DNA of 64,000 bases from Streptomyces peucetius (GTDB taxonomy: Bacteria; Actinomycetota; Actinomycetes; Streptomycetales; Streptomycetaceae). The position numbers and the translations under genes are program-made. Below the pieces are notes generated by a model. That model had not been told where the DNA came from and did not search any database. It saw only the letters and a program-made list of their open reading frames with translations. Shown piece by piece: positions 16,034 to 24,653 of the stretch. Position 1 is the stretch's first letter. The number at the start of each line of letters is the position of its first letter. The stretch is from positions 1,736,001 to 1,800,000 of the forward strand of contig NZ_CP107567.1 of the NCBI RefSeq assembly GCF_025854275.1. Direction: 5' to 3'.

Positions 16034-17421
16034 CACGTCTCGTCATCGCGGCGCCGTCTTCGGGGGCGGGCAAGACCACGGTCGCGACGGGTCTGATGGC
16101 CGCGTTCGCCGGGCGCGGTCTCGCCGTGTCGCCGCACAAGGTCGGCCCCGACTACATCGACCCGGGTTACCACGCGCTGGCCACGGGGCGGCCCGGCCGC
16201 AACCTCGACGCCTACCTGTGCGGCACGGACCTGATCGCCCCGTTGTTCCTGCACGGGTCGCGCGGCTGCGAACTGGCCGTTGTCGAGGGCGTCATGGGCT
16301 TGTACGACGGCGCCGCAGACCAGGGCGAGCTGGCGTCGACGGCGCAGGTCGCCAAGTTGCTGCGGGCGCCGGTGGTGCTGGTCGTGGACGCGTCGTCGCA
16401 GTCCCGTTCGGTGGCGGCGCTGGTGCACGGCTTCGCGTCGTGGGACCCGGAGGTGCGGATCGGCGGGGTGATCCTCAACAAGGTCGCCACGGACCGGCAC
16501 GAGCATCTGCTGCGGGAGGCGCTCGGCGAGTCGGGCGTGCCGGTGCTGGGCGTGCTGCGGCGGGCGGCCGAGGTGGCGACGCCGTCACGGCATCTGGGTC
16601 TCGTGCCGGTGGCCGAGCGCCACGCCGACGCGGTGGACGCGGTGGCGTCGATGGCGGAGCAGGTCCGGCTGGGGTGCGACCTGGACGCGCTGCTGGCGTT
16701 GGCGCGCTCCGCGCCGGAGCTGCCCGAGCAGCCGTGGGTGCCCGAGGAGCCGTGGGCGCCCGGCGTGGGCGAGCACGCCGGCGGCCCGGCCCATGCCCTC
16801 GGTGTGCCGGACGACGGCCCGCGGCCGGTGGTCGCGGTCGCCGGCGGGGCGGCGTTCACGTTCTCGTACGCCGAGCATGTGGAGTTGCTGCGCGCCGCCG
16901 GGGCGGAGGTCGTGGGATTTGATCCGCTGCGGGACGAGCGGCTGCCCGAGGGGACCCGTGGCGTGGTCATCGGCGGTGGTTTCCCCGAGGTGTACGCGCC
17001 CGAGCTGTCCGCGAACGAGCCGCTGCGCAAGGAGGTCGCCGAACTGGCGCGCTCCGGGGCTCCGGTCGCCGCCGAGTGCGCCGGGCTGCTGTATCTGGCC
17101 AGGTCCCTGGACGGGAGGCCGATGTGCGGCGTCCTGGACGCCGAGGCACGGATGTCGGGCAGGCTGACGCTCGGCTACCGCGAGGCCGTCGCGGTGGCCG
17201 AAAGCCCGCTCGCCGCCGCCGGAACGCGGCTGCGGGGCCACGAGTTCCACCGCACGGTGCTCGATCCGGGCGCCGGGCCGACGCCCGCGTGGGGCATGGT
17301 GCGGCCGGAGCGCCGGGTCGAGGGGTTCGTGCAACAGGGCGTGCACGCCAGCTACCTGCACACCCACTGGGCGTCACGGCCGGGGGTGGCGGCCCGGTTC
17401 ACGGCGGCGTGCCGCGCATGA
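16027..17421 (+). CDS. cobB: cobyrinate a,c-diamide synthase CobB/CbiA
   Basis: 464 aa. ATP/glutamine-dependent amidation of the a and c acetate side chains of (hydrogeno)byrinate. P-loop APSSGAGKTT sits at residues 9-18, followed by KVGPDYIDPGYH and EGVMGLYDGA. A linker near 240 leads to the glutaminase domain, whose cysteine is in AAECAGLLYLARSL near 351. The C-terminal HASYLHTHWAS is typical. GTG start at 16027 lies inside the end of cobO, so translation is coupled. Last gene of the rightward cob run before the convergent ZIP gene. Confidence 0.95.
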   Translation: MVARLVIAAPSSGAGKTTVATGLMAAFAGRGLAVSPHKVGPDYIDPGYHALATGRPGRNLDAYLCGTDLIAPLFLHGSRGCELAVVEGVMGLYDGAADQGELASTAQVAKLLRAPVVLVVDASSQSRSVAALVHGFASWDPEVRIGGVILNKVATDRHEHLLREALGESGVPVLGVLRRAAEVATPSRHLGLVPVAERHADAVDAVASMAEQVRLGCDLDALLALARSAPELPEQPWVPEEPWAPGVGEHAGGPAHALGVPDDGPRPVVAVAGGAAFTFSYAEHVELLRAAGAEVVGFDPLRDERLPEGTRGVVIGGGFPEVYAPELSANEPLRKEVAELARSGAPVAAECAGLLYLARSLDGRPMCGVLDAEARMSGRLTLGYREAVAVAESPLAAAGTRLRGHEFHRTVLDPGAGPTPAWGMVRPERRVEGFVQQGVHASYLHTHWASRPGVAARFTAACRA

Positions 17422-17432
17422 GAGGGCCGTGC

Positions 17433-18152
17433 TCATTCGGCGACGCCGACGACCAGCCAGATGAAGCCCACTCCCCCGACGGTGCACAGCAGGGTGGAGC
17501 GGGCGGGGTGTTCGTGGTGCGCCTCCGGCAGGATCTCGGCGGCGGCCAGGTAGAGGAGCGCGCCGCCGAAGAAGCCGAGGTAACTGCCGAGAAGATCCTC
17601 AGGAAGAGTGAACAGCACGGTCGACGCCGCGCCGACGACCGGTGCCGCCGCGTCGGCCAGCAGCATCATGTTCGCCTTGCGCCGGGTGTTCCCGTACAGG
17701 CTGGTGATCGTGTACGTGTTGAACCCGTCCGCGAAGTCGTGCGTGACGACGGCGAGCGCCACGGCGGCGCCCATCCCGCCGCCGACCTGGAAGGCGGCGC
17801 CGAGCGCGATGCCGTCCATCAGGCTGTGGGTGACCATGGCCGCGGCCGCGGTCAGGCCCACCTGCGGGACCCGGTGGTCCGCGCCGTGTGCCGCCTGCCG
17901 TACGGCCAGCAGCCGTTCCACCATGTGCGCCACCAGGAAGCCGCCGACGAACAGCAGCAGCGCCTGCGGTACGCCCAGCACCGACGCGTCCGCGGCCTCC
18001 AGCGCCTCCGGCAGGAGTTCCAGGCCGACGACGCCGAGCATCAGCCCGCCGGCCAGGCCCAGTACGAGGTGCCGGCGGTCGGTGACGCGAGCGGCCGTCC
18101 AGCCTCCGAAGAGCGTCATCAGGAACGCGCCGAGCGCGACGATCACCGCCAT
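17433..18152 (-). CDS. ZIP family divalent metal transporter
   Basis: 239-aa membrane protein with about eight helices. Metal-binding signatures of the ZIP family are at residues 109-114 (HSLMDG, helix IV) and 138-143 (HDFADG, helix V), plus LLPEALEAAD and AAEILPEAHHEHP. It likely imports Zn, Fe or Co. Convergent with cobB (11 bp apart) and embedded between cob genes, which makes cobalt supply an attractive but unproven role. No metal-specific riboswitch is visible in the short gap toward the CobE-like gene. Confidence 0.88.
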   Translation of the reverse strand: MAVIVALGAFLMTLFGGWTAARVTDRRHLVLGLAGGLMLGVVGLELLPEALEAADASVLGVPQALLLFVGGFLVAHMVERLLAVRQAAHGADHRVPQVGLTAAAAMVTHSLMDGIALGAAFQVGGGMGAAVALAVVTHDFADGFNTYTITSLYGNTRRKANMMLLADAAAPVVGAASTVLFTLPEDLLGSYLGFFGGALLYLAAAEILPEAHHEHPARSTLLCTVGGVGFIWLVVGVAE

Positions 18153-18252
18153 GCGCCCTTGCTAGCCGATCCCGGGAGCTTCCCGCACATCCGGATGCCC
18201 GTCGATTCACCCGGTTGACCCGCCGCCGACCGTCACCCGAAGGAGCCTGTCC

Positions 18253-18648
18253 ATGACCGGGACGATGAATCTGGTCGTCGGCGTCGGCGCGTCGCGGGGT
18301 GTGGCCGCCGACGAGGTGCACGCGCTGGTCGTCGGGACGCTGCGCGACGCGGGGCTGTCACCGGCCGACGTGGTGGCGCTGGCGACCGTCGACGCGAAGG
18401 CGGCGGAGCCCGGAGTGTTGGGCGCCGCCGAGCGGCTCGGTGTTCCCCTGCTGACGTACGCCGCCGGGCGGCTGGCGCGCGTACCGGTGGGGAATCCGTC
18501 CCCGGCGGCCCTGCGCGCGGTCGGTACGCCGTCGGTCGCGGAGGCCGCGGCGCTGGCGGAGGGCGGCGAACTGCTGGTACCCAAACGGCGGTCGGCCCCG
18601 GTGGGACGGCCACCGGGTGCGACATGTGCGATCGCCCGCCGGGGGTGA
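18253..18648 (+). CDS. cobalamin biosynthesis protein, CobE/CbiG C-terminal domain
   Basis: 131 aa. It shows the CobE/CbiG C-terminal fold: NLVVGVGASRGVAADEVHAL, then VVALATVDAKAAEPGVLGAA and VPLLTYAAGRLARVPVGNPS, with VGTPSVAEAAAL near the end. This domain supports ring contraction/acetaldehyde release steps of corrin synthesis; here it stands alone without a CbiG N-terminal domain. AAGGAG precedes the ATG. Divergent from the ZIP gene. None of the methyltransferases that would use it (CobI, J, M, L types) are within the window. Confidence 0.8.
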   Translation: MTGTMNLVVGVGASRGVAADEVHALVVGTLRDAGLSPADVVALATVDAKAAEPGVLGAAERLGVPLLTYAAGRLARVPVGNPSPAALRAVGTPSVAEAAALAEGGELLVPKRRSAPVGRPPGATCAIARRG

Positions 18649-18880
18649 TGCGGACGCCTCCCGGAGCCGGGGCGGGCCGGTCGAGCCGCATACGCAGTGT
18701 TCGGCGACCGCCCGCCACGGGTGACCGGTACGACATCGTCCGCGGTGTCGCGCAGGTCACCGACCACTGCCGCGATGCGGCCGCAGCCGCCATGATGACC
18801 ATCGTGCGTTTGTTCACCCTCTGTTCGAAGCCTTCCACCGTCAGAGCCCTCATCCCCCCACACACACCGAGGAGACTTCC

Positions 18881-18931
18881 GTGACCAGCTCTCCCCCGCC
18901 ACGGCACGGCAGCCATGTACGCGCGCGCTGA
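18881..18931 (+). other. 16-codon leader-like ORF overlapping the cobC start
   Basis: A GTG at 18881 has a better SD (GAGGAG, 6-7 bp upstream) than the cobC ATG. It opens VTSSPPPRHGSHVRAR and stops at 18929-18931, overlapping cobC in another frame. The gap 18649-18880 shows no gene. It could be a coupling leader, or the true cobC start followed by a frameshift. Confidence 0.3.
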
Positions 18932-20015
18932 GCACCCCGAGCGCCCCGAGGAGCCGGGGCGGAGACCCGGCGGGCACGATCTGCGGCACCACGGCGACGC
19001 GGAAGTGCGGGACGGGGCCACGGGGCTGATCGATCTCGCCGTGAACGTCCGTACCGGGACGCCGCCGAGCTGGCTGCGCGAGCGCATCACCGCCTCGCTC
19101 GGCTCTCTCGCCGCGTACCCGGACGGCCGGGCGGCGCGGGCCGCCGTCGCCCGCCGGCACGGACTGCCGCAGGAGCGGGTGCTGCTGACGGCGGGCGCGG
19201 CGGAGGCGTTCGTCCTGCTGGCGCGGGCCCTTCCGGTGCGGCGGCCGCTCGTCGTGCACCCGCAGTTCACGGAGCCGGAGGCGGCGCTGCGGGATGCCGG
19301 CCACTGTGTGGAGCGGCTCCTGCTGCGCGAGGAGGAGGGCTTCCGGCTCGACCCGAAGGCCGTACCGGACGCGGCGGACATGGTCGTGATCGGCAATCCG
19401 ACCAATCCCACGTCGGTGCTGCACCCCGCGCGGGACATCGCCGCTCTCGCCCGGCCGGGACGGCTGCTGGTCGTGGACGAGGCGTTCATGGACGCGGTGC
19501 CGGGCGAGAGCGAGGCGCTGGCCGGGCGCACGGACATACCCGGCCTGGTGGTGCTGCGCAGCCTCACCAAGACCTGGGGGCTCGCAGGCCTGCGCATCGG
19601 CTACGTGCTCGCGGAGCCGGAGACCACAGCCGCGCTGGAGCGGGCGCAGCCGCTGTGGCCGGTGTCCACGCCCGCCCTGGTCGCGGCCGAGGCGTGCATG
19701 GGCACGGCCGCTCTGGCGGAGGCGGAGGCGGCCGCGTGCCGGATCGCGGCCGACCGGGCTCATCTGCTGGCCGGGCTGGCCGAGTTCGAGGAGGTGCGGG
19801 CGGTGGAGGCGGCCGAGGGCCCGTTCGTCCTGGTACGGGTGCGGCGTGCGGCGCAGGTGCGGGAGCGGCTGCGGCTGCTGGGGTTCGCGGCCCGGCGCGG
19901 GGACACATTCCCCGGGCTCGACGACGACTGGCTGCGGCTGGCTGTACGCGACCGGGTCACGACCAACCGGTTCCTGCAGGCCCTGGACCAGGCACTGGCG
20001 ATGGTCGGTCACTGA
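18915..20015 (+). CDS. cobC: CobC-type PLP-dependent protein (threonine-phosphate decarboxylase family)
   Basis: 366-aa fold-type I PLP enzyme of the CobC/CobD(Salmonella) group, which supplies (R)-1-amino-2-propanol phosphate for the nucleotide loop. HDLRHHGDAEV near the start, LTAGAAEAFVLLARAL, IGNPTNPTSVLHP and the PLP lysine in SLTKTWGLAGLRIGY (near residue 219) are all present. ATG at 18915 lacks a good SD, and a short well-initiated ORF overlaps it. Similar proteins are named after M. tuberculosis Rv2231c. It closes the cob region. Confidence 0.88.
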   Translation: MYARAEHPERPEEPGRRPGGHDLRHHGDAEVRDGATGLIDLAVNVRTGTPPSWLRERITASLGSLAAYPDGRAARAAVARRHGLPQERVLLTAGAAEAFVLLARALPVRRPLVVHPQFTEPEAALRDAGHCVERLLLREEEGFRLDPKAVPDAADMVVIGNPTNPTSVLHPARDIAALARPGRLLVVDEAFMDAVPGESEALAGRTDIPGLVVLRSLTKTWGLAGLRIGYVLAEPETTAALERAQPLWPVSTPALVAAEACMGTAALAEAEAAACRIAADRAHLLAGLAEFEEVRAVEAAEGPFVLVRVRRAAQVRERLRLLGFAARRGDTFPGLDDDWLRLAVRDRVTTNRFLQALDQALAMVGH

Positions 20016-20082
20016 AAGCGCGCACCGGGTGCACGACCGGGCCCCTCCCCCTCCTGAGGGGCCCGGTCGCCGTGACCGGTTG

Positions 20083-21045
20083 TCAGCCCTTGGACCTGCG
20101 GCGGGCGAGGAGCGTCGCCGCGGCGCCGGCGGCGAGCAGGACGGCGGCGCCGCCCGCGAGGTAGGGAGTCGTCGAACTGCCGCCGGTCTCCGCGAGGTTC
20201 TCCTCGGTGGGCTCGGCGCCGGACTGGGCGGAGACGTCCCGGGCCGGCTTGTCGTCCGCGGGCTCGTGGGCCGGCCCGTCCTCGGCCGGCGGTGCCGGCT
20301 CCGCGGGCTTCTCGGGTGTCCTGGGCGCGTCGGGCGACTCGCAGGTCGCCTCGACGAGGGTGATCCCGCCGTTCACCTCCGCCACATTCAGTTTCAGCGG
20401 GTCGACGGCGATGTCGAGCCGCAGGGCCGTCGCGGCGGCCGTACGGGACGTGGTGTGCGTCTTCGACAGTTCGAGGCTCACCTCGCCCACGCCCGGCACC
20501 TGGACGCGGGTCGGCCCGCCCGCGCGGAGCGTGACCTTCTTGCCCAGGACCTTCACCGTGCCGAGGACGTTCGACTCGGCGACGGGCTGCTTCCCGGCCT
20601 CGCAGACGGCCTTGGAGGTGGCCTCCTGGACCTGGATCAGCGACAGCAGCGGCAGGCCGGGCACATGCACCCTGGCGTCGGCCAGGTTGCTGTACGCCTC
20701 GGCCCTGCCGCCCTCCACCGTGGCCCGGGACGTGGCCACGTCGGCCCGCAGCAGCCGGACGGGCCTGCCCTTCTCGACGCCGTCCAACTCGACGCTCAGC
20801 GCGGTCTTCTCGGCGCTGTCGGGCGCCTGGACCGCGTTGAGCGTGGTCTCCAGGGGCACCTGCACGGTCTTGTCGAGCAGGGAGACGTCCAGGCCGGCGC
20901 GGAGCACGACCGCGGTGGCGCGGCCCTCGCCGCCGCCGGTGGCGTGGGCCGGGGCGGCGGCCGCCACGGGCAGTGCGGCCAGCGCGGCGGCGGCCAGCGC
21001 GGCGGCCGTCCTGCCTGCGGGCATGCGGAAGGTGTTGCTGTTCAA
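20083..21045 (-). CDS. LAETG-anchored surface protein, SCO1860 type
   Basis: 320-aa exported protein. A signal peptide runs from the basic start through TAAALAAAALAALPVAAAAP to a site after AHA. A beta-rich domain of about 220 residues has two cysteines (SKAVCEAG and VEATCESP), then a Pro/Glu/Asp spacer. The C-terminus holds a class E sortase motif LAETG, a hydrophobic stretch (PYLAGGAAVLLAAGAAATLL) and ARRRSKG. So it is likely linked to peptidoglycan. Start chosen at TTG 21045 (LNSNTFRMPAG, matching the usual MNSNTFR opening); an ATG at 21024 is the alternative. Function unknown. Confidence 0.85.
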   Translation of the reverse strand: MNSNTFRMPAGRTAAALAAAALAALPVAAAAPAHATGGGEGRATAVVLRAGLDVSLLDKTVQVPLETTLNAVQAPDSAEKTALSVELDGVEKGRPVRLLRADVATSRATVEGGRAEAYSNLADARVHVPGLPLLSLIQVQEATSKAVCEAGKQPVAESNVLGTVKVLGKKVTLRAGGPTRVQVPGVGEVSLELSKTHTTSRTAAATALRLDIAVDPLKLNVAEVNGGITLVEATCESPDAPRTPEKPAEPAPPAEDGPAHEPADDKPARDVSAQSGAEPTEENLAETGGSSTTPYLAGGAAVLLAAGAAATLLARRRSKG

Positions 21046-21397
21046 GGTGGTGGAACCCCCACAGAGACATGGCGTCGCCCGCCGTCCCACGGGGACACGT
21101 GGACGGCGGCGACCAGACACCGGAATCCTTACGCACGGAGAGTGAACCGACAGACGCCTGAGGTGAGTTCACTCCAAAGTGGGGTTTCCGAGACCGTTTT
21201 CGAATCCGGAGGCACGTGCGTTCCCTCTGCGGTCCGCGCTGCACGGCTCAAGGTTGGTGCGCCGGTTCACCGGCGGGGGCGTGCGCGAAGTGTTCCAACG
21301 ATGCCGACGGGCGTGGGGTCACGCTCGGTCAACACAGCACCGCCGCCTGCCCGCCCGCCGGCGAGACGCACCGGCCGGCGGGAGGCGAGCGGGCCGG
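21046..21397. promoter_or_regulatory. gene-free region: promoter of LAETG gene and terminator of amidohydrolase gene
   Basis: No gene is seen. An exact inverted repeat GAGTGAAC (21140-21147) and GTTCACTC (21167-21174), with a 19-bp spacer, lies about 95 bp upstream of the leftward LAETG gene and may be an operator. At 21354-21382 the arms CCCGCCGGC and GCCGGCGGG form a terminator-like hairpin just past the amidohydrolase stop. Confidence 0.5.
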
Positions 21398-22483
21398 TCA
21401 GCCGATGAGACGCCCGTTCAGGACCACTTGGCGCGGGGCGGCGAGCACCCGGACATCGGCCCGCGGGTCCTCGTCGTAGACCACCAGGTCCGCCGGGGCA
21501 CCCTCTTCGAGCGACGGGCGTCCCAGCCAGCTCCTGGCCCCCCAGGTGGTCGCGGACAGGGCCTGCAGCGGCGGGATGCCGGCCTTCACCAGCTCGGCGA
21601 CCTCCGCCGCCACCAGGCCGTGCGCCAGGGAGCCGCCCGCGTCCGTGCCGACGAAGACGGGGATGCCGGCGTCGTAGGCCGCGCGCACCGTGTCGTAGCG
21701 GCGCTCGTGGAGCCGGCGCATATGGGCGGACCATGCGGGGTACTTGGACTCCCCGCCCGCCGCGAGAGAGGGGAAGGTGGCGATGTTCACCAGGGTCGGG
21801 ACGATGGCGACGCCACGCTCCGCGAAGAGCGGGATCGTGTCCTCGGTGAGCCCGGTCGCGTGCTCGATGCAGTCGATGCCCGCCTCCACGAGGTCGCGCA
21901 GCGAGTCCTCGGCGAAGCAGTGCGCCGTCACCCGGGCGCCCAGACGGTGTGCCTCCGCGATGGCCGCCTCGACCGCGGCGCGCGGCCAGCAGGCGGTCAG
22001 GTCGCCGGCGTCCCGGTCGATCCAGTCGCCGACGAGCTTGACCCAGCCGTCGCCCCGGCGGGCCTCCCGCGCCACGTACGCCACCAGGTCCTCGGGCTCG
22101 ATCTCGTGCGCGTAGTTGCGGATGTAGCGGCGGGTGCGGGCGATGTGCCGGCCGGCCCGGACGATCTTCGGCAGGTCCTCACGGTCGTCGATCCAGCGGG
22201 TGTCGGACGGGGAGCCCGCGTCGCGGATCAGCAGCGTGCCCGCCTCACGGTCGGTGAGGGCCTGCTTCTCGCTGGTCACGGCATCGACCGGGCCGTGCTG
22301 GTCGAGTCCGACGTGGCAGTGGGCGTCGACCAGTCCCGGCAGTGCCCAGCCGTGCACGGTGACCGCCTCGGCGCGGGGACGCTCGAAGGTGATCCGGCCG
22401 TCCACCGCCCACACTTCGTCGCGCACCTCCTCGGGCCCGACGAGCACCCGCCCCTTCACATGCAGCACCGTGTGATCGCTCAT
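21398..22483 (-). CDS. metal-dependent amidohydrolase
   Basis: 361 aa, imidazolonepropionase/prolidase-like amidohydrolase. The beta-barrel metal ligands are visible: HCH at 55-57 in GLVDAHCHVGLDQHG, a carboxylate-bridge-type segment GWVKLVGDW with lysine, ARVTAHCF, CIEHATGL and the late Asp in FVGTDAGGSLAHGLV near 278. The C-terminus re-enters the small beta domain (GAPADLVVYDEDPRADVRVL). It hydrolyses a C-N (or C-O) bond of an unknown substrate. ATG at 22483; divergent from the aminotransferase gene 93 bp away, so the pair may share a promoter region. Confidence 0.87.
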   Translation of the reverse strand: MSDHTVLHVKGRVLVGPEEVRDEVWAVDGRITFERPRAEAVTVHGWALPGLVDAHCHVGLDQHGPVDAVTSEKQALTDREAGTLLIRDAGSPSDTRWIDDREDLPKIVRAGRHIARTRRYIRNYAHEIEPEDLVAYVAREARRGDGWVKLVGDWIDRDAGDLTACWPRAAVEAAIAEAHRLGARVTAHCFAEDSLRDLVEAGIDCIEHATGLTEDTIPLFAERGVAIVPTLVNIATFPSLAAGGESKYPAWSAHMRRLHERRYDTVRAAYDAGIPVFVGTDAGGSLAHGLVAAEVAELVKAGIPPLQALSATTWGARSWLGRPSLEEGAPADLVVYDEDPRADVRVLAAPRQVVLNGRLIG

Positions 22484-22576
22484 GTCAGGAACTCTACGAG
22501 GCCCTCGGTAGTCTCGGGCCAGAGCCCGAACACTGTCCGAACAACACCTTGACTCCGAGAGAAACAGAGCACCGCC

Positions 22577-23677
22577 GTGACACACGCCCTGCTGGACCTG
22601 GCCCCGCTGACCGCCGCGCACTTCGCGTCCATCGAGCGCAGGGTCGCCGCCCTGCTGGGCACCGAGCAGGACGTGATCATCATGCAGGGCGAGGCGCTGC
22701 TGCCCCTGGAGGGCTGCATCCGCGGCGGCGCGCACCCCGGCTCGACGGCGCTGAACGTGGTCACCGGCCCTTACGGGCAGACCTTCGGCAACTGGCTGCG
22801 CGACTGCGGGGCGCACGTCGTGGACCTCGAGGTGCCCTTCCACACGGCGGTGACCGCCGAGCAGGTGGAGGCGGCGCTCGCCGCCCACCCGGAGATCGAC
22901 TTCGTCTCGCTGGTGCACGCGGAGGCCGCGACCGGGAACACCAATCCGGTCGCCGCGATCGGCGAGGTCGTACGGGCGCACGGCGCCGTGTTCATGCTCG
23001 ACGCGGTCGCCTCCGTGGCGGCGGAGCCGCTGCTGCCCGACGCCTGGGGAGTGGACCTGTGCGTGATCGGCGCGCAGAAGGCGATGGGCGGCCCTGCGGG
23101 CGTCTCGGCGGTGTCCGTGAGCGAGCGGGCGTGGGAGCGCATCGCCGCCAATCCGGCCGCGCCCCGCGGCTCCTACCTGTCCCTGCTCGACTGGAAGCAG
23201 CGGTGGATCGACGGCGGGCGCAAGGCCCTGCTGCACGCGCCCGCGCAGCTGGAGATGCTGGCGCTCGAGGCGTGCGTCGAGCGCATCGAGTCGGAGGGCC
23301 TGGACACGGTGATCTCCCGCCATGCCCGTGCCGCCGCGGCCACCCGGGCGGGAGCGCTCGCGCTGGGCGGAGGTCTCACCCCGTACGTGCACGAGGTGCC
23401 GGACGCCGCCCCGGTGGCGACGACCCTGCGTGCCCCGGCCGGCGTGGACGCCCGCGATCTGGTGGCGAAGGCGCTGGCCACCGACGCGTCGCTGCCGCTG
23501 GTCGCCGGTGGTGGGGCGCTGGCCGCGGAGATGATCCGGGTCAACCACTACGGTGTGGACGCGAGCCGTCACGTCGTGCGGTCCTCGCTCGCGGCACTGG
23601 GCGACGCACTGGCCGGGCACGGCAGGGCGGTGGACCCGGAGGCCGCGCTCCGGGCGGCCGACGAAAGCTGGAAGTAA
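22577..23677 (+). CDS. class V aminotransferase-like PLP enzyme
   Basis: 366 aa of the alanine-glyoxylate/pyridoxamine-pyruvate aminotransferase group. Markers: MQGEALLPLEGCIRGG, VTGPYGQTFGNWL, HAEAATGNTNPV, FMLDAVASVAAEPL and the PLP lysine near residue 167 in VIGAQKAMGGPAG. The YKxGTxxTPPhT-type tail is modified. GTG start with GAGAG upstream. Probably amino-group transfer from a small amino acid or amine to a keto acid; substrate open. The gene is followed by the AT-richer ectoine promoter region. Confidence 0.85.
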   Translation: MTHALLDLAPLTAAHFASIERRVAALLGTEQDVIIMQGEALLPLEGCIRGGAHPGSTALNVVTGPYGQTFGNWLRDCGAHVVDLEVPFHTAVTAEQVEAALAAHPEIDFVSLVHAEAATGNTNPVAAIGEVVRAHGAVFMLDAVASVAAEPLLPDAWGVDLCVIGAQKAMGGPAGVSAVSVSERAWERIAANPAAPRGSYLSLLDWKQRWIDGGRKALLHAPAQLEMLALEACVERIESEGLDTVISRHARAAAATRAGALALGGGLTPYVHEVPDAAPVATTLRAPAGVDARDLVAKALATDASLPLVAGGGALAAEMIRVNHYGVDASRHVVRSSLAALGDALAGHGRAVDPEAALRAADESWK

Positions 23678-24031
23678 CCGGTCCGGGCCGCTTTTCGTAT
23701 ATTTGCTTTCATGGTGACCCGCAGCATCAAACATAAATGCGGGAAGCGAATTCAAGTAAACAGCTCCCCGCATTCTGCTGCCCCCGATCCGGACGCTTAA
23801 ACGTACAGATTCATATCGGTTCAGGGGGCGATTCAATCACGTGTCAACGGGGTTACCAACATGTGACCGACCCCACATCGGCAGCGGTATGCCCCGAAAT
23901 ATCCGCAAAAAGGCCCGCGATCGCTCGAAGATCAGCGTCGAGCGCGCGCCCGCGCGATAACACAACGACTCTCGCCACCCAACCCCCTGGGCCGATGCAA
24001 TCTCGGAATTTGCTCGGTAAATTGAATCGAC
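23678..24031 (+). promoter_or_regulatory. gene-free upstream region of the ectoine operon
   Basis: 354 bp, clearly richer in A+T than its neighbours and without a gene. An imperfect inverted repeat TGCGGGAAGC ... GCTCCCCGCA occurs near 23738-23775. A -10-like TAAATT at 24018-24023 ends 8 bp before the ectA ATG and no SD is present, so ectA may be made from a (nearly) leaderless mRNA. Osmotic or heat control is known for ect operons but no specific operator is recognised. Confidence 0.45.
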
Positions 24032-24562
24032 ATGACCGCCGCACAAGAAGACCTTGTACGAGCCCGAAACGAATTCCTGGAGATCGACACCCCACGAGTG
24101 GAGGACGGAGCCGCGATCTGGCGCATCGCCCGCGACTCCGAGGTCCTGGACCTCAACTCCTCGTACAGCTATCTGCTGTGGTGTCGCGACTTCGCGGCCA
24201 CCTCTGTCGTGGCCCGCGGCCGTGACGGCGCGCCCATCGCCTTCGTCACCGGATACGTACGCCCCGACCGCCCCGAGGCGCTCGTCGTCTGGCAGGTGGC
24301 CGTCGACCGGGCCCACCGGGGCCGGGGACTGGCCGGCGTCCTGCTGGATGCACTGACCGCCAAGGTCGCCGGCGGCCACGGGGTGCGCGAGATCGAGACC
24401 ACCATCACCCCGGACAACACCGCCTCCGACGCCCTGTTCACCTCCTACGCCAAGCGCCACGGAGCAACCCTCAGCCGCGAGGTCCTCTTCGACGGCGGGC
24501 TGTTCCCCGAGGGGACGCATCAGCCGGAAGTGCTGTACCGCATCGGTCCCGTCGCCGCCTGA
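24032..24562 (+). CDS. ectA: L-2,4-diaminobutyrate N-acetyltransferase
   Basis: 176-aa GNAT enzyme that acetylates L-2,4-diaminobutyrate at N4, the second step of ectoine synthesis. Family features: [37 protein letters not shown], the acetyl-CoA loop [20 protein letters not shown] and the [20 protein letters not shown] segment. ATG has no SD and lies 9 bp from a -10-like box. First gene of the rightward ectABCD operon. Confidence 0.97.
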   Translation: MTAAQEDLVRARNEFLEIDTPRVEDGAAIWRIARDSEVLDLNSSYSYLLWCRDFAATSVVARGRDGAPIAFVTGYVRPDRPEALVVWQVAVDRAHRGRGLAGVLLDALTAKVAGGHGVREIETTITPDNTASDALFTSYAKRHGATLSREVLFDGGLFPEGTHQPEVLYRIGPVAA

Positions 24563-24653
24563 CGCGTACCGAAAGCCGCGCGCCGGCACGGAATGCCGCG
24601 CGCCGTGTGATCCCAGAACTCTCGCGCCCGACCCCCACCCCCTGGAGTCCGCT

